Positions 1-14,966 of a stretch of 64,000 bases of DNA are shown one piece after another. Source of the DNA: Hymenochaete sp. R1 (taxonomy: Eukaryota; Basidiomycota; Agaricomycetes; Hymenochaetales; Hymenochaetaceae); NCBI GenBank assembly GCA_019400425.1, contig JAFREE010000035.1, positions 123,212-187,211 of the forward strand, read 5' to 3'. The notes under the pieces are model-generated. The model ran no database searches and was not told the DNA's origin. It saw only the letters and a program-made list of their open reading frames with translations. How positions within the stretch are numbered: the first letter of the stretch is position 1; the number at the start of each line of letters is the position of its first letter. The translations under genes were made by a program, and so were the position numbers.

Positions 1-602
1 GAGATTAACCTTCCTTCTCAGAAACTCCCCGAGTGCTTCGATCCTATGTCATTGCTATGAATCCAAGAGTTGGTAGTAGGACCGCCAGTTGCGTCACTGT
101 GCTTGAAGAACAAACTGGACTTGTTTCCTGACCCCCGTCGGCAGTTCATACTCGAAACGTACACGCTGGCGTGCTTAATGAATTCCGTGATACTGAGCTT
201 CGCGCCTGTGATCTTCAAATTTTTTTGGCTAAACGTCCCAGAATCGAGAAACCCGATCGGGCTGGTGAGATTTGATTCCATTGCGGACAGTAGCCAAAGC
301 TCATCTTTGAGTCACTTGCGCTTTAATAGACTTTGGGGATGGTGGAAGTGCCCGAGAACTTTGGCTTGCGGATTAGCTTCGGTCAGGTTGGGCCCAGGGT
401 CTTTTACGTTTGGGTGTGTCCGGATTTATCGGGATCACTTTTTGCCACGTGATATTTTCACGCGCTGCAAATTCCAGTACTTGACTGCGTTAAATCGACT
501 TCATCATTCAACTTCAAGTTCAACGTGAACGTCCCTGCTCTGCCAGCTCTTCTATCTCATCAGAGCTTGCCTCTTCACCCTATGCGCTAGAATCCGAACG
601 AT
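1..602. other. Upstream region of CFT1, no secure gene
   Basis: This stretch precedes the CFT1 start. An 87-codon open frame on the minus strand (281 down to 18) begins with ATG and could be the first exon of a divergent gene cut off by the window edge. It matches no family I recognise, shows no clear splice donor before its stop, and lacks strong promoter signals. I therefore do not call it a gene. The rest appears to be promoter and 5' UTR of CFT1, with no clear TATA box. Confidence 0.3.
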
Positions 603-3600
603 ATGCAGGCTTTGAGGAGTGAACTTCTCCCTCCCAGTGGTGTGCAGTTTGCCGCAAGTCTGAAGCTGCTTCCGTACACTGTCAATCGCAGGCGCCGTCA
701 ATATGTAGAAACTTCGGATCATGAAGTCGTGTGCAACCTCGTCGTCGCCCGTTCGAATTTCATTCGCATATATGAGATTGTCAAGGAGGTATTGCCAATA
801 GGATTGACGCATGTCAAAGGCGCGTCATCTCGCGCGGGGAAGGAGTCAGAGGCCGTTGAAGGAGAGGTGGAAATGGACACCCAAGGTGAAGGATTTGTAA
901 ATCTAGGGACGGTCAAGGTTAGTATTTGCTTTGCTACTTAAACTAAAGTCATCATACGTGCAGACATTCTCATACATGTCCATCTATACGTTGCAATGCT
1001 AGGCTTCGACAGCGACTCAGTTTCCTACGTCGTCTTTCCGTCTGCATTTTATCCGAGAACATAAAGTGCATGGAATAATTACTGGTTTAGAAGCTGTTAG
1101 AACGAGAACTTCTGCGGAGGATTCGATGGATAGGCTTGTGGTAGCATTCAAAGATGCGAAGGTGCGCTCATATTAGAATCTACATACAAAGTTCGCTAGC
1201 TCAAAATGGACTTGTTATAGCTGGCTTTATTGGAGTGGTCATCTGCCGTTCATGACCTTTTAACTGTGTCTATACACACCTATGAACGTGCATCACAAGT
1301 GGTGAGCTCGTTTCAACTAATGCCTCATTGCTCATATATGAATATGCTTCTTCTAGATGTCATCAGACCCGTCAAGCTTCGTTGCGCAGCTTAGAGCAGA
1401 TCCTCTTTCTCGCTGTGCGGCATTGCTGCTACCGAATGACGCACTGGCGATCCTGCCATTCTATCAAACACACGTTGATTTCGACCTTATGGAGGTTGAT
1501 CATACTGCCGGCAGGTCTCTGTCCCTATTTCTTCTTCATAGAAACGGAGTCTAACATGATTTTAGGGACATACCTTACTCCCCTAGCTTTGTTTTGGACT
1601 TGGGCGCTCAAGTTGACTATCGAATACGGCATGTCGTCGACTTCACCTTTCTGCCGGGATTTGATAGCCCTACTGTAGCTGTGCTCTATCAGATACAACA
1701 GACTTCAGCAGGGTACGTGAGTATATCTCTGGCTGATCCTTGGTAATGAAATATGTTTTCTCAAGGCGGCTAAAAGAATTTAAGGACACCTGCCAAGTAA
1801 TCATATTCACCCTTGACCTTGTCACTCGCAAATACCCTATCCTCACCCTTGCCGAAGGACTACCGCACGACTGTTTCTCCATCATACCATGTGACAGTGA
1901 AATGAGCGGTGTTGTCATACTGTGTGGCAACACAATCATATACGTAGACCAGGTGTCACGAAAACTTGCACTCCCTGTTAATGGGTGGGCCTCACGAATC
2001 TCAGATCTGCAGATGCAGACACTCGGGCCGGAAGAAGAAGCCCGAGACCTCCAACTCGAGGGTTCCTGTGCTATATTCGTTGATTCACATACATTCTTCG
2101 TCATCACTCGTGATGGGCTTATCTATCCCGTGGAAATCATGCGGGACGGAAGAACAGCGACTAGATTATCCTTGGGTCCCGCTATGTCGCAAACTACAAT
2201 CCCAACGTTTGCGAGAATGATTGGGGGTCCATTTTCTGAAAATGGCCAGATTCAAGGCAACATCCTGTTCATTGGAAGTACAGTAGGTCCCTCGGTATTA
2301 TTGAAAGTAGACCACGTACAGGAAGAGATCGCGACAGATGCTAAAGAGAATGGGTTACCGGCTGTGGTTGCTGTCAACCCTATGAGCATGGATTTCGACG
2401 ATGAAGACGGTGAACCCCTCTCTTTTCTTTCTCTCCCATTTAATCCAGGATTGCTTATCAATCCCTATATCTTAAAGACATCTATGGCGACTATGGCAGG
2501 GTAAATACGAGCAACATCGATTCTCTTCGGACAGCAGAAATGCGGACAGTTACACACCTGTCTCTTTGCGACTATCTGCCCGGTTATGGGTGCATCAATG
2601 ACCTGGCTTTCGGTCTTACGAGGACTGGTGTCCGTATTTTGTTCCTTTCATGGCTCTTTTGTCATCTAAATATGTTATACGCTAGGAACGCCATACTGCT
2701 GAAGTGATTGCCATTACAGGTCAGGGTAAATTGGGCGGATTTACATCCTTCCAGGTATGCATACTCGCATACAAAGCTTATCCTCATTCCATGCTTAACG
2801 ATATCAGAAAGACTTGCCTGCTGTTCTTAAGCGTAAGGTCCATGCTGTCGGAGGTGCGCGAGGGATGTGGTCCATTGCGGTACGGCAAACCATGAAAGCT
2901 CCTGGTTCAGATCGCAATAGAAATCAGTCACACTACGGCCGATCGAACGTGTTTGATACTGTCATTGTAAGCACGGATGCTAGCCCATCGCCTGGTTTAA
3001 CACGGGTTCGTCTTCCGAGCTTTGAATAGGGGAGCATAGTCTCATGACGTCTTCGATTCAGTTTGCATCACGGACGTCTCGCCATGATATTACTATAACC
3101 TCTCGGAGAACGGAGACAACCATCGGCGCGGCGGCATTTTTTCAAAGGACGGCCATATTGCATGTCACCACCGACCTTGTCCGTGTTTTAGAGCCGGGTG
3201 AGTGCATAGGCTCACAAAAATTATGGATGTCTGACCATTTGTCACTAGACGCAAGTGAACGGCAAAGCATTAAAGACATGGACGGCGTGCCAAAGCGACC
3301 CAAAATACGATACTGCTGTATTTCAGATCCATTCGTCCTTGTCTTAAGAGACGACGACACGCTTGGATTGTTCGTTGGAGATGCTGAACGGGGACGAATA
3401 CGACGAAAGGACATGACGCCGATGGGTGACAAGGTACAGGTCAATGAAAATAGAAGTGATATTACGGATAACCCATACGTCATCAGACCTCTCGATACTC
3501 TTCGGCGTGTTTCTTCTCAGATCAAAGCGGTATATTTGAATCTCGGTCGAATACTTCAGACGCATCGGCTGGTAAGGAAAAAGCTAATACGGCTTCTCTT

Positions 3601-6153
3601 GAAGCGGCCGTGGATTCCCAGCGAGGTACCCAATGGCTCATTCTTTGTAGACCACAAGGCATAATTGAGGTGAATTTCTAATTATATTTTTGGACCCCTC
3701 ATTCTTTTCTAATACCATGCATTAAGATCTGGACGTTGCCGAAACTTGGCCTGGTATTTTCCTCTTCAGCAACTTCAACCTTGCCTCCTATCTTGCTCGA
3801 TACATTTGACCCTCCAATTCTTTCATTGCCGGAGGATCCGCCTCGAAACCCGCAAGAGTTTGACGTCGATATAATGCTTATGTCGCAGCTTGGGCAGTCA
3901 TGGACGCAACCTTACCTTATTGTAAGACATTTTGGGGACCACAAATTACATCTCTGAAGTTTTCCATTAGGTCATGCTCCGTTGTGGTCAACTGGCAGTG
4001 TACCAGGCCATCCTCACGAACAAAATAGAATCGCCTCTTTCTCCGCCTCGAAACTCGCTCGGCGTTCAATTCGTAAAGGTCTTGACCAGATCTTTTGAAC
4101 CCAGACACAACGACATCTCGGAAAAACAATCACCCTTGGCCGAGCAGAGACGCGCTTTAAGGTCACTCATAACCTTCAACACGGTACCATCAAACGATGC
4201 CTCTGTATCAGACGAAGCTGCGATGTCCGGTATATTCGTTACCGGGGAACAACCAACCTGGATCATTGGAACAGACAAAGATGGTGTGCGAACGCATTCA
4301 TCAGGGTGGCAGAATGTCAATGCTATGACTTCATGCTCGATATGGGACTCCACAACGGAATTCTTGATGCACACGGATGAGGTCAGCACTATCATTGTTT
4401 AAGGCAAGAAACGGATTAAACAGGTCTGAAAATAGGGACCATGCCTTGTCCAATGGTCGGACAAGATTAATTTGGGTTTGAATATGCCATCTAGATCAAG
4501 GACGCTGGGCCGCTCGTACACGAACCTGGCATTCAATGCTTCAACAGGCCTCTTAGCCGCGTCCTCCCTCCTTCCAAACCACTTGAGCATTTTTGATGAA
4601 GATGGCAATGAATTATGGGAACCCGATGGTGTGTTCAGTTGTCATCGCGTTTAGCGAGTGTAATAACATTTTGTTGTAGCCCCGAATATCAATTACCCTT
4701 CGTCAGACATGTCTGCCATCGAGATCTTTTCCCCTCAAGACTTCACATCTTTGGACGGGTTAATTGGTTTTCTTTGTGCGTTGATTGCGTTTAGCTAACT
4801 CAATGAAAAGTTTTGAATTTCAGCACAATGAATTCGTCACCGCCCTCGAAAGTGTTTCGCTCGAAACTCAGAGTACGGATTCAGGGTCTAAAGAGTTCTT
4901 GTGTGTTGGTACTACAATCAACAGGGGAGAAGATTTAGCAGTGAAAGGCGCAGTAAGTAGTTCAATCTATAAAAGATGTAGCCTCGCCTCACATTGTAAA
5001 CAGACTTACATCTTCGACATTGCAGAAACAGTCGTTAATCCTGCGAAACCTAGCGGCCAGAACTTCAAACTACGATTGCTATGCAGAGAAGAAGCAAAGG
5101 GCCCTGTATCAGCAATGTGTGGAATTAATGGATATCTCGTTTCTTCGATGGGTCAAAAGGTGTGTTTAGAAGACATGACTACGGTATACTTACCGATGTC
5201 ATATTTAGATTTTTGTCCGCGCACTTGAGCTTGACGAAAAGCTTGTTGGCGTTGCTTTCTTGGATGTTGGCATTTTTGTCACGTCGCTGCGTTCCGTGAA
5301 AAATCTTCTTCTTATAGGGGATGGCGTCAAAAGTGTTTCATTTGTGGCGTTCCAGGTATCATCTTGTCTCCTTCACCCCCTCCCCTACTTATAGTATTAC
5401 CAGGAGGACCCATTCAAACTGGTGGTTGTAGCGAAGGACATCCAACCTCTGTCGGTCACGACCGCGGATTTCCTCTTTGATACAGATGGGAATTTTTATA
5501 TCGCTGTATCTGATGCAGAGGGAATCGTCCGTCTGCTCGAATACGATCCAGAGGGTATAAATATTTTTTCAGGGTCTTACTCTAAGTAAGCTGAATCGTC
5601 ATCCAGAACCAGAATCCAAGAGTGGACAATACCTATTGAGGCGAACAGAATTCCATGGGCAAGTCGAGAGCACAGCATCAGCTTTGCTTGCTCGTCGCAT
5701 CCCTGATAATGATGGTACGGTACCTCAAGCAAAGCTTATAAATGGTAAGTTCTTCTTTTACTTGGAACATATCGTGTCTCATCTCTCGCAAGGACATGTT
5801 GACGGCTCCATGTATGCGTTAACACCTTTACATTCCGACGAGAGAGCGAAACGGCTGCAATTATTGCAGGGATTGCTAACGCGCAACATCCAACACGTCG
5901 CGGGATTGAATCCTCGGGCCAACAGGTAAACCAAGCGTCCACACCGTTTGCATCTGTGTCTGAGTTACTTTCTTATAGGATTGTTCGAAACGATTCGGTT
6001 CCTCGGCCACTCACAAAGGGCATCTTAGACGGGGACCTACTCTCATGTTTCCTTGATTTACCCATTGATCGTCAAAAGGAACTCACAGAGCCCATTGGTA
6101 CCGACAGAACTCACGTACTGCACGATTTGGTTGGGTTAAGTGGTCCATGGTGA
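603..6153 (+). CDS. CFT1: Cleavage and polyadenylation specificity factor subunit A (CPSF160/CFT1)
   Basis: Large subunit of the nuclear mRNA 3'-end processing complex. In this family three beta-propellers scaffold the CPSF polymerase module that recognises the poly(A) signal. The ATG at 603 opens an exon (MQALRSELLPPSGVQF) matching the family N-terminus. A later exon near 1357 carries the family block DPLSRCAALLLPNDALAILP. Exons then continue in alternating frames separated by short introns, for example near 1706-1766 and 2503-2690. The C-terminal exon holds the CPSF-A ending (ILDGDLLSCFLDLPIDRQKE, then IGTDRTHVLHDL) and stops at 6151-6153. The total coding content fits the roughly 1,300-1,450 residues usual for the family. 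I counted around 20 exons but did not fix every junction. No break was seen. The gene stands alone on its strand, with glucanase A about 510 bp downstream. Confidence 0.9.
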
Positions 6154-6664
6154 CCCGTGGGCGCTAGTGATAAATCGTACATATAGTGCTCAATGTCTTT
6201 GTATGCTACATATACACTTGTCGGCTTTTCGAAATGGCTTGCAGCGTTTGTAGGGTGGGACTGAATGGCTTGAATTCTGGCGTTTTCTTATGTCTTGTTT
6301 CAAGGATTGACTCAGGCTGCCATCTGTCTTTACTTTCCTTGGCTAGACGCGTGTTCCGTTCCGGCAACAAAGTCGCTAACTCGTGAGTACGTCGTCCGAT
6401 CAAATCAGAGCTCCTGACCCGACTCGCATTCCGGTCCTGATGCTTACTGCTTCCACATATCAATGCTTGGCACTCGCTTAATACCACTACGGTTAACTCA
6501 CATCAATCGGGCTCGGGAAGTATTTCGAAGTTACGGATATCTCACACGAAGTAGCGAGCTCTTCCCGACCGCACGAAAGGTATAAAGTCGAAACCCAGGC
6601 GCTTCCAGTTTTCTAACTCTCTTCATCTTTTTTTCTTCTTCTCTAAGCATTTCGGGACAGGACT
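6154..6664 (+). promoter_or_regulatory. Intergenic region and promoter of exo-glucanase A
   Basis: About 510 bp between CFT1 and glucanase A. A TATA-like TATAAAG at 6581-6587 lies 78 bp before the glucanase ATG, followed by a pyrimidine-rich stretch (about 6610-6650) typical of strongly expressed fungal promoters. Short open frames on both strands here show no codon or family signal and are not called. Confidence 0.5.
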
Positions 6665-8230
<1,566 letters not shown>

Positions 8231-8519
8231 TTGCAGTGAGGTATATTCACTCTACGTGTTATACACCTGCGAGGTTTAGAATTCAATATTTCCATATGAT
8301 ACAAATACTCAAAATGCTAATTCAATAATAATTGCTAGCTTAGAGGCGTTTGACGTGACACACTTTAGTGTGCGGATGCATTTCCTCGCAGTGGCAATGT
8401 TGCACACATAGCACTACGCCAATCCATGAATCAATCACTTTGTTGAAGAAACCTACAGTACACACTTACAATCACCAGGAAGTACCTGATTGAATCCATA
8501 TTCAAATCTTGTTTGAACC

Positions 8520-9716
8520 CTACCGAGTCTGCACTTCTTCCTGTACTTTAGTGTTCCGGACCGCCTCGCCCTCTTTCCGCCACTCGCGGCTTTCAAACGC
8601 ATCCCAGTCCTCGCGCGCATCTATCCAGCGCTCTTGGACATCGCGTACGTCAGTGCGTACTCCCTGTATAGGGCCCACAGCGGAAGTAAACAAAGCATGT
8701 TCATTAGGTCGTTGTGAGCGAGAATCTCGGTCTTGTGATGGAGCTAGGACACCCGGTGGAACAGACTTCGTTGGCTGGACATACACATAACCTGTTACTC
8801 GATCGATCGCGCTCATGAGATGCAACATAGAGTGTTTGTCCTAAAGCATATTGTGTGTTGCCTAAGTAAAAGTGTAGGTTGAAAGTGCTTCGAGGCTTTA
8901 CCTCGACAGCCAGTGTTTCAAACCCGACAAGGGAATAGTCCTCTATGAGAGAGCATATGGCCATGTTTAAAGAGGCGTATCGTGGAGAAGCCCTATTAAG
9001 AATGTTCTCCAGATGCGAGAGGTCCTGAACCTCGGTATAGAATTCTAAATTGAAATCTGACGATGGTGTTAGAGAAGGTAGGATAGTGAATCGATAGTAG
9101 ATGCATGTACCCAGGTCACCGTACTGAGCGATCAAATCAATTTTCGACAGTACATTTATGTGAGGTAATTCCAAATGTAGCATTGTCCGCAGCGACAAAA
9201 GAACGACAGAAACGTATTTTGAAACATCGGTCACATAGTGCGCATCGCAAAAGTGGACACAAGCTAACTAGTTGGTAAGTCTTGTTATCTATACGCATTG
9301 CAAATCAGATCAGATACGCTTACCCGAAAACCAATTTTCGTTAGCCTCTCGACAATGAGTTTCAGGCTTTCGTGATTTGTGCTAATCTCGACCTGACCCG
9401 GCAAGTCGAACACAACATATGCGTCCTTTCCGAGAGAGCGAAGACTTTCTTCCAGCCAATCAAAGTTTGCTTCTAAATACTCCATGCAATATAGGACCGC
9501 TCCATTAGGACCTAGCCTATGTTCCTTCATAACATTCTCTAGAGTGATTAGAGAAGATACATCGATTGCGCAGGGGTAAGGAATATTTTCGTTGGCGGGA
9601 TCGAGATTAACGATGGATATTGGCCGACCAAGAGCAGTGAAAAGTTGGTGTTTACCATGAGCATACGTCGACTTTCCGCTGCCTGGAGAGCCTATTACTA
9701 CTTCTCCAAACGGCAT
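8520..9716 (-). CDS. GPN2: GPN-loop GTPase 2
   Basis: Cytosolic GTPase of the GPN/XAB1 family, implicated in assembly and nuclear import of RNA polymerase II. The first exon runs from the ATG at 9716-9714 and carries the Walker A loop GSPGSGKST, the family block SIVNLDPANE and the defining Gly-Pro-Asn loop in RLGPNGAVLYCMEYLE, followed by YVVFDLPGQVE. The second exon continues at about 9267 with HYVTDVSKYVSVVLLSLRTM and the guanine-specificity motif NVLSKIDL. The last exon begins near 8837 (DKHSMLHLMSAIDR) and ends at the stop at 8520-8522 after a charged tail. Length and order agree with GPN2 rather than GPN1 or GPN3, both because of this tail and because the ELPHIN-LSK-DL block is GPN2-like. 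The gene shares a 201-bp head-to-head region with SEC31. Confidence 0.9.
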
Positions 9717-9917
9717 TCTTTCTGTTCAAATGGAGAGAAGATGATGGTAAAAAGCAGCGATGATGAGCTCAACGACTCGGAAGCTGAGTGACCTCTTGGT
9801 CACCTCTACAGTCCTGTATGCGCACGTGATGAAATTTCAGGGCGCGTCGACTGCGTCGACACGTCGTTCACATACCTCGATCCCAGCTACACTTGACTCT
9901 CCACCTTCACCCTAAAA
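9717..9917. promoter_or_regulatory. Bidirectional promoter between GPN2 and SEC31
   Basis: The 201 bp separating the two start codons must hold both promoters. A GCGTCGACTGCGTCGACACG segment (9843-9862) contains a direct repeat of GCGTCGAC. No TATA box is obvious on either strand, as expected for housekeeping genes. Confidence 0.45.
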
Positions 9918-12900
9918 ATGAAGCTCAAAGAAATACACAGGACAGCTACTTTTGCATGGTCACCGTTGCCTTCGCTCCCCATGCTGGCATCGGGGACCGT
10001 CGCAGGTGCTCTTGATGAGTCGTTCAGCAGCGAAAGCCAGCTCGAAATCTGGGCTCCCGATTTCATGGACAAGCAGGAATATGATCTCGGGGGCATAGAA
10101 CAGAAAGGGCCTTTAGGATCCATCACGACTAGTTCGAGGTAAATATTTTGAATTCATGTCCTCAACGCAGCCGCCGTTCATCACCTCGAATAGGTTCAAC
10201 CGCCTCTCGTGGGGGCTTCCAAGCGCTGGACGTTCTATGGGCATTTTAGCTGCGGGTATGGAAAACGGTGAATTAGGTCTCTGGGATCCACATAAGATTA
10301 TCGATGGCGCAGAGTGAGCCTCACCCTATAGTACATAGCCCATAGTTAATCTTGAGCCTAGCCCTACGGAATCTCTCGTCCTTCGTAACACAACTCACCA
10401 AGGAACTGTACGCGGTCTGGATTTTAACCCAATCCAAACTAATCTTCTGTCGTCCGGGGCGGTCAACGGAGAGGTGAACTATTTGCAACTGTGATTATCT
10501 ATGAAAAAAATGTCCTGATATATTCCATAGATCTACGTGTGGGACTTGAAAGACCCAAGCAAGCCTTACTCACCCGGAACTCGTTCCTCTCGGTTAGATG
10601 AGATTACTTCTTTGGCCTGGAACAAGCAGGTTCAGTATGTGTTGGCTTCAGCCAGTTCTACCGGTTTCACTGTTGTCTGGGACCTGCGCAACAAGCGAGA
10701 GGTTGTTGCTCTTGCGTATGGGGGGACGACTCCGGGAATGTCCTTGGGGGGGAGGAAAGGAATATCTGATGTTGCGTGGCATCCGGACAACGTAGGCAAC
10801 TACTAGAGTATGCGTCATTAAAATGCTCACATGATGATAGGCCACTCGACTCGTCACATCTTCCGAAGATGATTCTTCACCTGTTGTTATGGTATGGGAC
10901 CTGAGGAATGCACGGGCGCCTGAGAAGGTGAAATAGGTTATTCGTTAAAGGTCAATCATCTAATCATTCGTTAGATTCTGACTGGCCATGAGAAAGGTGT
11001 ACTTTCCTTGTCATGGTGCCGTCAAGATGCAGATCTTCTCTTGTCCTGTGGCAAGGACAACCGGGCTCTGTGTTGGAATCCTCAGACCGCTGAAGTCATT
11101 GGCGAGCTTCCCTATGCTGCTAACTGGGCTTTTCAAGTCCAATGGTGCCCTCGTAACCCTGACTTACTTGCGACTGCGAACTTCGATGGCTCGATTGGAA
11201 TTCATTCGATCCAGACAACGAACGATGTTGCCGATTCACAGGCTCCCGTTCCCACACCGAAACCTGATGGTTCAGACGTATTTGACGTCCCCGGGTTCTC
11301 AAGAGCGTCCCAGCCGACTCTCTCACTGAAGCAACCGCCAAAGTGGCTGCATCGACCAGTCACAAGTTCTTTCGGTTATGGTGGCAATCTTGTCTCCGTC
11401 TCTAATCTCCCGTCAGCACAAGGAAAGAACCAAAGCAGCATTGTTCATCTGAGGAAAGTCACCACCGAACCAGAAATTGTTGCTCGCGCCCGGGCGCTGG
11501 TCGATGCTTCTCAAGCCCAAACGTTGCATACTTTCGCTAAATCAAAAGCAGAAGAAGCGGAATCGCTCAAAATACACGACTTTGCGAGTTGGAAGGCCTT
11601 GTATAGCCTATACAAGACTGACTCTCGCGAAGAGCTTGTCACGCTACTTGGATTTTCTAAGGAGGAAATTGCATCTCGTGTCTCAGAGGCTGTCGAGAAA
11701 TTAAGATCAGTGGACGCCACCCCAACGCAAGCACCCTCTGACGATCTGACCCCTGAAGAAGAGAAAGCACACGAACCCGTTGTTTCGTTTGCCGAACCAG
11801 AGACTGAGCGGGAGGTGGAAGGTGATGAGCCAGAACACACACCTTCTGAAGTAAGCGCTAGTGTTGCGTCGGGGTCCACAGATGTCACGAAGGCTGCTGA
11901 TGGAGAATCAACGACTACTGCGCCTTCGCTGTTTGGCGATGACCTCGGCACCCCGCAAATGGAAGCTGAGGCTGACTTCTTCAGCACGATTGGGACCATT
12001 CCTAGCGCCGTTCCGAATCATATGCAGATCCCGCATATGAATTATGCTCACGATTCTTCCGTGGCTGCAACTATCGGCTCTCGCCCTTCTTCAGCTGCCT
12101 CAGAGGCAGTGAAGAACAGTACATTCCGCATATACCCGTCAGATGAATCAGAAGTGGATGGTCTCATCACTAAAGCCCTCGTATTGGGCGATTTCAACTC
12201 TGCAGTCAAACTTTGTCTATCAGCCGAACGATTCGCGGACGCGATCCTCCTAGCTGTGAAAGGTGGGCCGAACCTTCTCCAGAGTGCCCAACAAGCGTAT
12301 TTTGAGAAGCGTACTGCCAGCCTTCCATATCTACGCCTTTTTCAGTCAATTGTGACCGAAGATCTAGACGATATTGTACAAAATGCGGACCTCCAAGACT
12401 GGCAGGAGATCTTTGTTGTGTTATGTACCTTCGCTAAATCGGACGAATTTGCTGGACTCGCAGAACAACTTGGTCAGCGCCTCGAATTCCACGCCAACAT
12501 GATAAAGGGCTCAGAGGCTGCGGATGCTGAAGAACTCAGAAAACACGCGACCTTGACATATTTGGCAGCCGGTGGTTTGGAGAAAGTCGTCAACATATGG
12601 ATTGAGGAGATGATTGAAGAAGAGAATAGTCTTCTTTTGGACGCCGATGAGAAAGGTAGCTCGCGTTACTCAGCACACGCCAGCGCTCTACAAACCCTCA
12701 TGGAGAAAGTTGCGATTTTCCGTCATGCTACGAGGTACCAGGACGTGGATCTCACCGTCAAAACTGCTCCTGACGCCGTACGCACATACAAGCTATCAAA
12801 TCTCTATGAGCGTTACTATGAATACGCAGATTTGCTTGCTACGCAAGGGCTACTGAAGGAAGCAGTCGATTGTCTCAAACTTGTTCCCTCTGACTATCAC

Positions 12901-14565
12901 AGCGCAGATGGCGCAAAACTTGACTTCGTCATGGCTCGCGATCGTCTCCTAGGTGCAGCAAAGGCAACAGATGTTTCCAAGCAGCCTATAAGACAAACCG
13001 AAGTGCCCACAGCTTCTACTTCGGCAACCCTGCCGCATCCTGGACCTTACGGACAGCAAGCGCATAACTCGACACGAGCACCTGCAACGACCCGCGGTCC
13101 CCAATACGCATCGTTCAACGGCGGTGCATTGTCGGGGCCTACACCCTACCAAGTCACCAACCCATATGCTCCACCAATGCCCGTGAATCCCGCGCAATCA
13201 ACGCAAGCTCCTTCTAACTTTGCTTCGAGCCCATACGCACCTCCATCTACGATTCAAGTTCCCGCGCCCCCTCCTCCGATATCGAGTGCTCCATCGAGAG
13301 GCCATGGACCCCTTCCACCACCAAAGCGCGACAATAGTGGATGGAATGATGCACCTGTTTTAGGAAGGCGTACGCCTATTTCCAGTACGAATGCTCCAAG
13401 CAAAACGTCAGCAACTATCGCATCTCCATTCCCGAATGTGACTCCTCCGCCAATTCCTGGGTCACCGATGCAGGGTGGAGCTCAAAACCTGCCCCCGCCT
13501 CCACGGCCTGGAAGTGTTGGACGAGGATTCTCGCAAGGGCCTCCTCCAGCACAAATTCGACCTCCGCCCGCTGGGCCGGCTGCGGGAATGTATAGCCAAC
13601 CCCCTCCCAGACAATTTTCTCCGTCTCAGCCGATGCATGCGGGTCACGGAATGCCTCCCCCCCTACATCGAGGTCCATCCGAGTATGGTGGCCCTCCGAC
13701 CCGTGGCTTGACACCACCGCATGTGCAAGGCCCGCCAAGACAGGCTCCTGGGCCTCCTCCTGGCGCCCGAATGGGAAGCATAACGCCTGCTGGTGGACCT
13801 GGTCCTCATGTAAGGAGTACACCACCTCCTGGATGGGCAGGGCAGATAGGGCAAGGACCACAACAACAAGCCCCTCAGCAGCCTGGACCATATGATTTAC
13901 CACCAAATGCTTTACATCAAAGACCGGGACCACCTGGAATACCTCCGGTGGGTGGGCCTCCGCAACAAACGTCCTCGACTGTCGCGCCTACGGTAGGACA
14001 GGCGGGCCAACCCCGACCATCTCCTGCGAAACAAGGACCTCCCCCTCCTAAGTATCGTACGTATCCTTAGTAAAGTCGATCTATATTAATTTCAAGCTGA
14101 CTATTTCTTTACTCTAGCTCCAGGCGATCGGGCGCACATCCCACCTTCAGCACAAAGATCGTATCATGTTCTCCAAGAAAAATTTGGAAACTTGAAGCAG
14201 CTGCGTATGGTATGTTGTTTTATGTGTTGATGAAGATGCAAATAAGTGCTTATTCATGCATTTATATCTATTGAAGCCCCAGGAGAAAGATATTGAGCGA
14301 AGATTGAATACCTTGTTCGATGCCCTCAACTGCGAGATTCTTTCTTCGTTCGTAGTGGAGGAGCTCGATAAACTTGCTGAAGGTCAGTGACGCTTTTTTC
14401 AACTCAGTTTGCGTTATATGCTGATCATGTCTCGTAGCTATGGGAGAAAGGCGCCAGCAAGATGCATTAGCCATACATAGTGAATTATTGGTGACTGGGA
14501 GTCGGACGGATGATATCGGTTTATGGATGACTGCTATAAAACAGCTTATTATACACGCTTTATAA
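9918..14565 (+). CDS. SEC31: COPII outer coat protein Sec31
   Basis: Outer-cage subunit of COPII vesicles that bud from the ER. The first exon (9918-10138) starts MKLKEIHRTATFAWSP and leads into N-terminal WD repeats spread over several small exons (for example RFNRLSWG, VAWHPDN, LSWCRQDADLLLSCGKDNRA). One very large exon (about 10977-14057) then carries the last WD repeats, an acidic linker, the alpha-solenoid (near 12120-12960) and a long Pro/Gly/Gln-rich segment (about 13000-14050) that in the family binds Sec23. After an intron near 14058-14116 the conserved C-terminal helical domain follows (PPSAQRSYHVLQEKFG, then LWMTAIKQLI) and ends with the stop at 14563-14565. No disruption was seen. 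Its start codon lies 201 bp from that of divergent GPN2. Confidence 0.92.
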
Positions 14566-14730
14566 GCCTGAAAGGATGCTTTTTTCATGGACATAAAATC
14601 GAATTCTGGCTTTGTTTCTTGTTACTCGTTGATCAAGGATGAATGTGGGACTTTAAATGCGTGATTACGACATCGCTCAAAGTGAAGAACTCTCGGTTAA
14701 TTAAACCGTGCTTAATAAAATGAGCTTTAC

Positions 14731-14859
14731 TAGGTGCATTCAAAGTTGAACGCTACGCAGATACAGACGCGGCGATCCCTTTCCCTAAAAGAAGAGATCG
14801 CTAGGAGGTCTGTCGCCACCTGCAGACCGTGAGAAATCCTCAGGAGCCGGCTCCAAAGA
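14731..14859 (+). repeat. Left arm of inverted repeat
   Basis: A 129-bp arm matching the reverse complement of 14967-15095 at 127 positions. It contains an internal palindrome GGAGCCGGCTCC near its inner end, which the right arm has lost by one substitution. Confidence 0.9.
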
Positions 14860-14966
14860 TGCAGACTCGGGAATTCCTGCGTGCGTATTCGGCAAAGAGA
14901 CAAACAGCCGGCCTCTTCCAGGTATCGGGCCGAGCGCACCGTACTTCTCGGATGATTTTTCTTCTG

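Noticed and set aside
18..281. 87-codon minus-strand frame at the left edge as a partial divergent gene
   Set aside because: No family resemblance, no convincing splice donor before its stop, and no promoter signal; possible but not supported.
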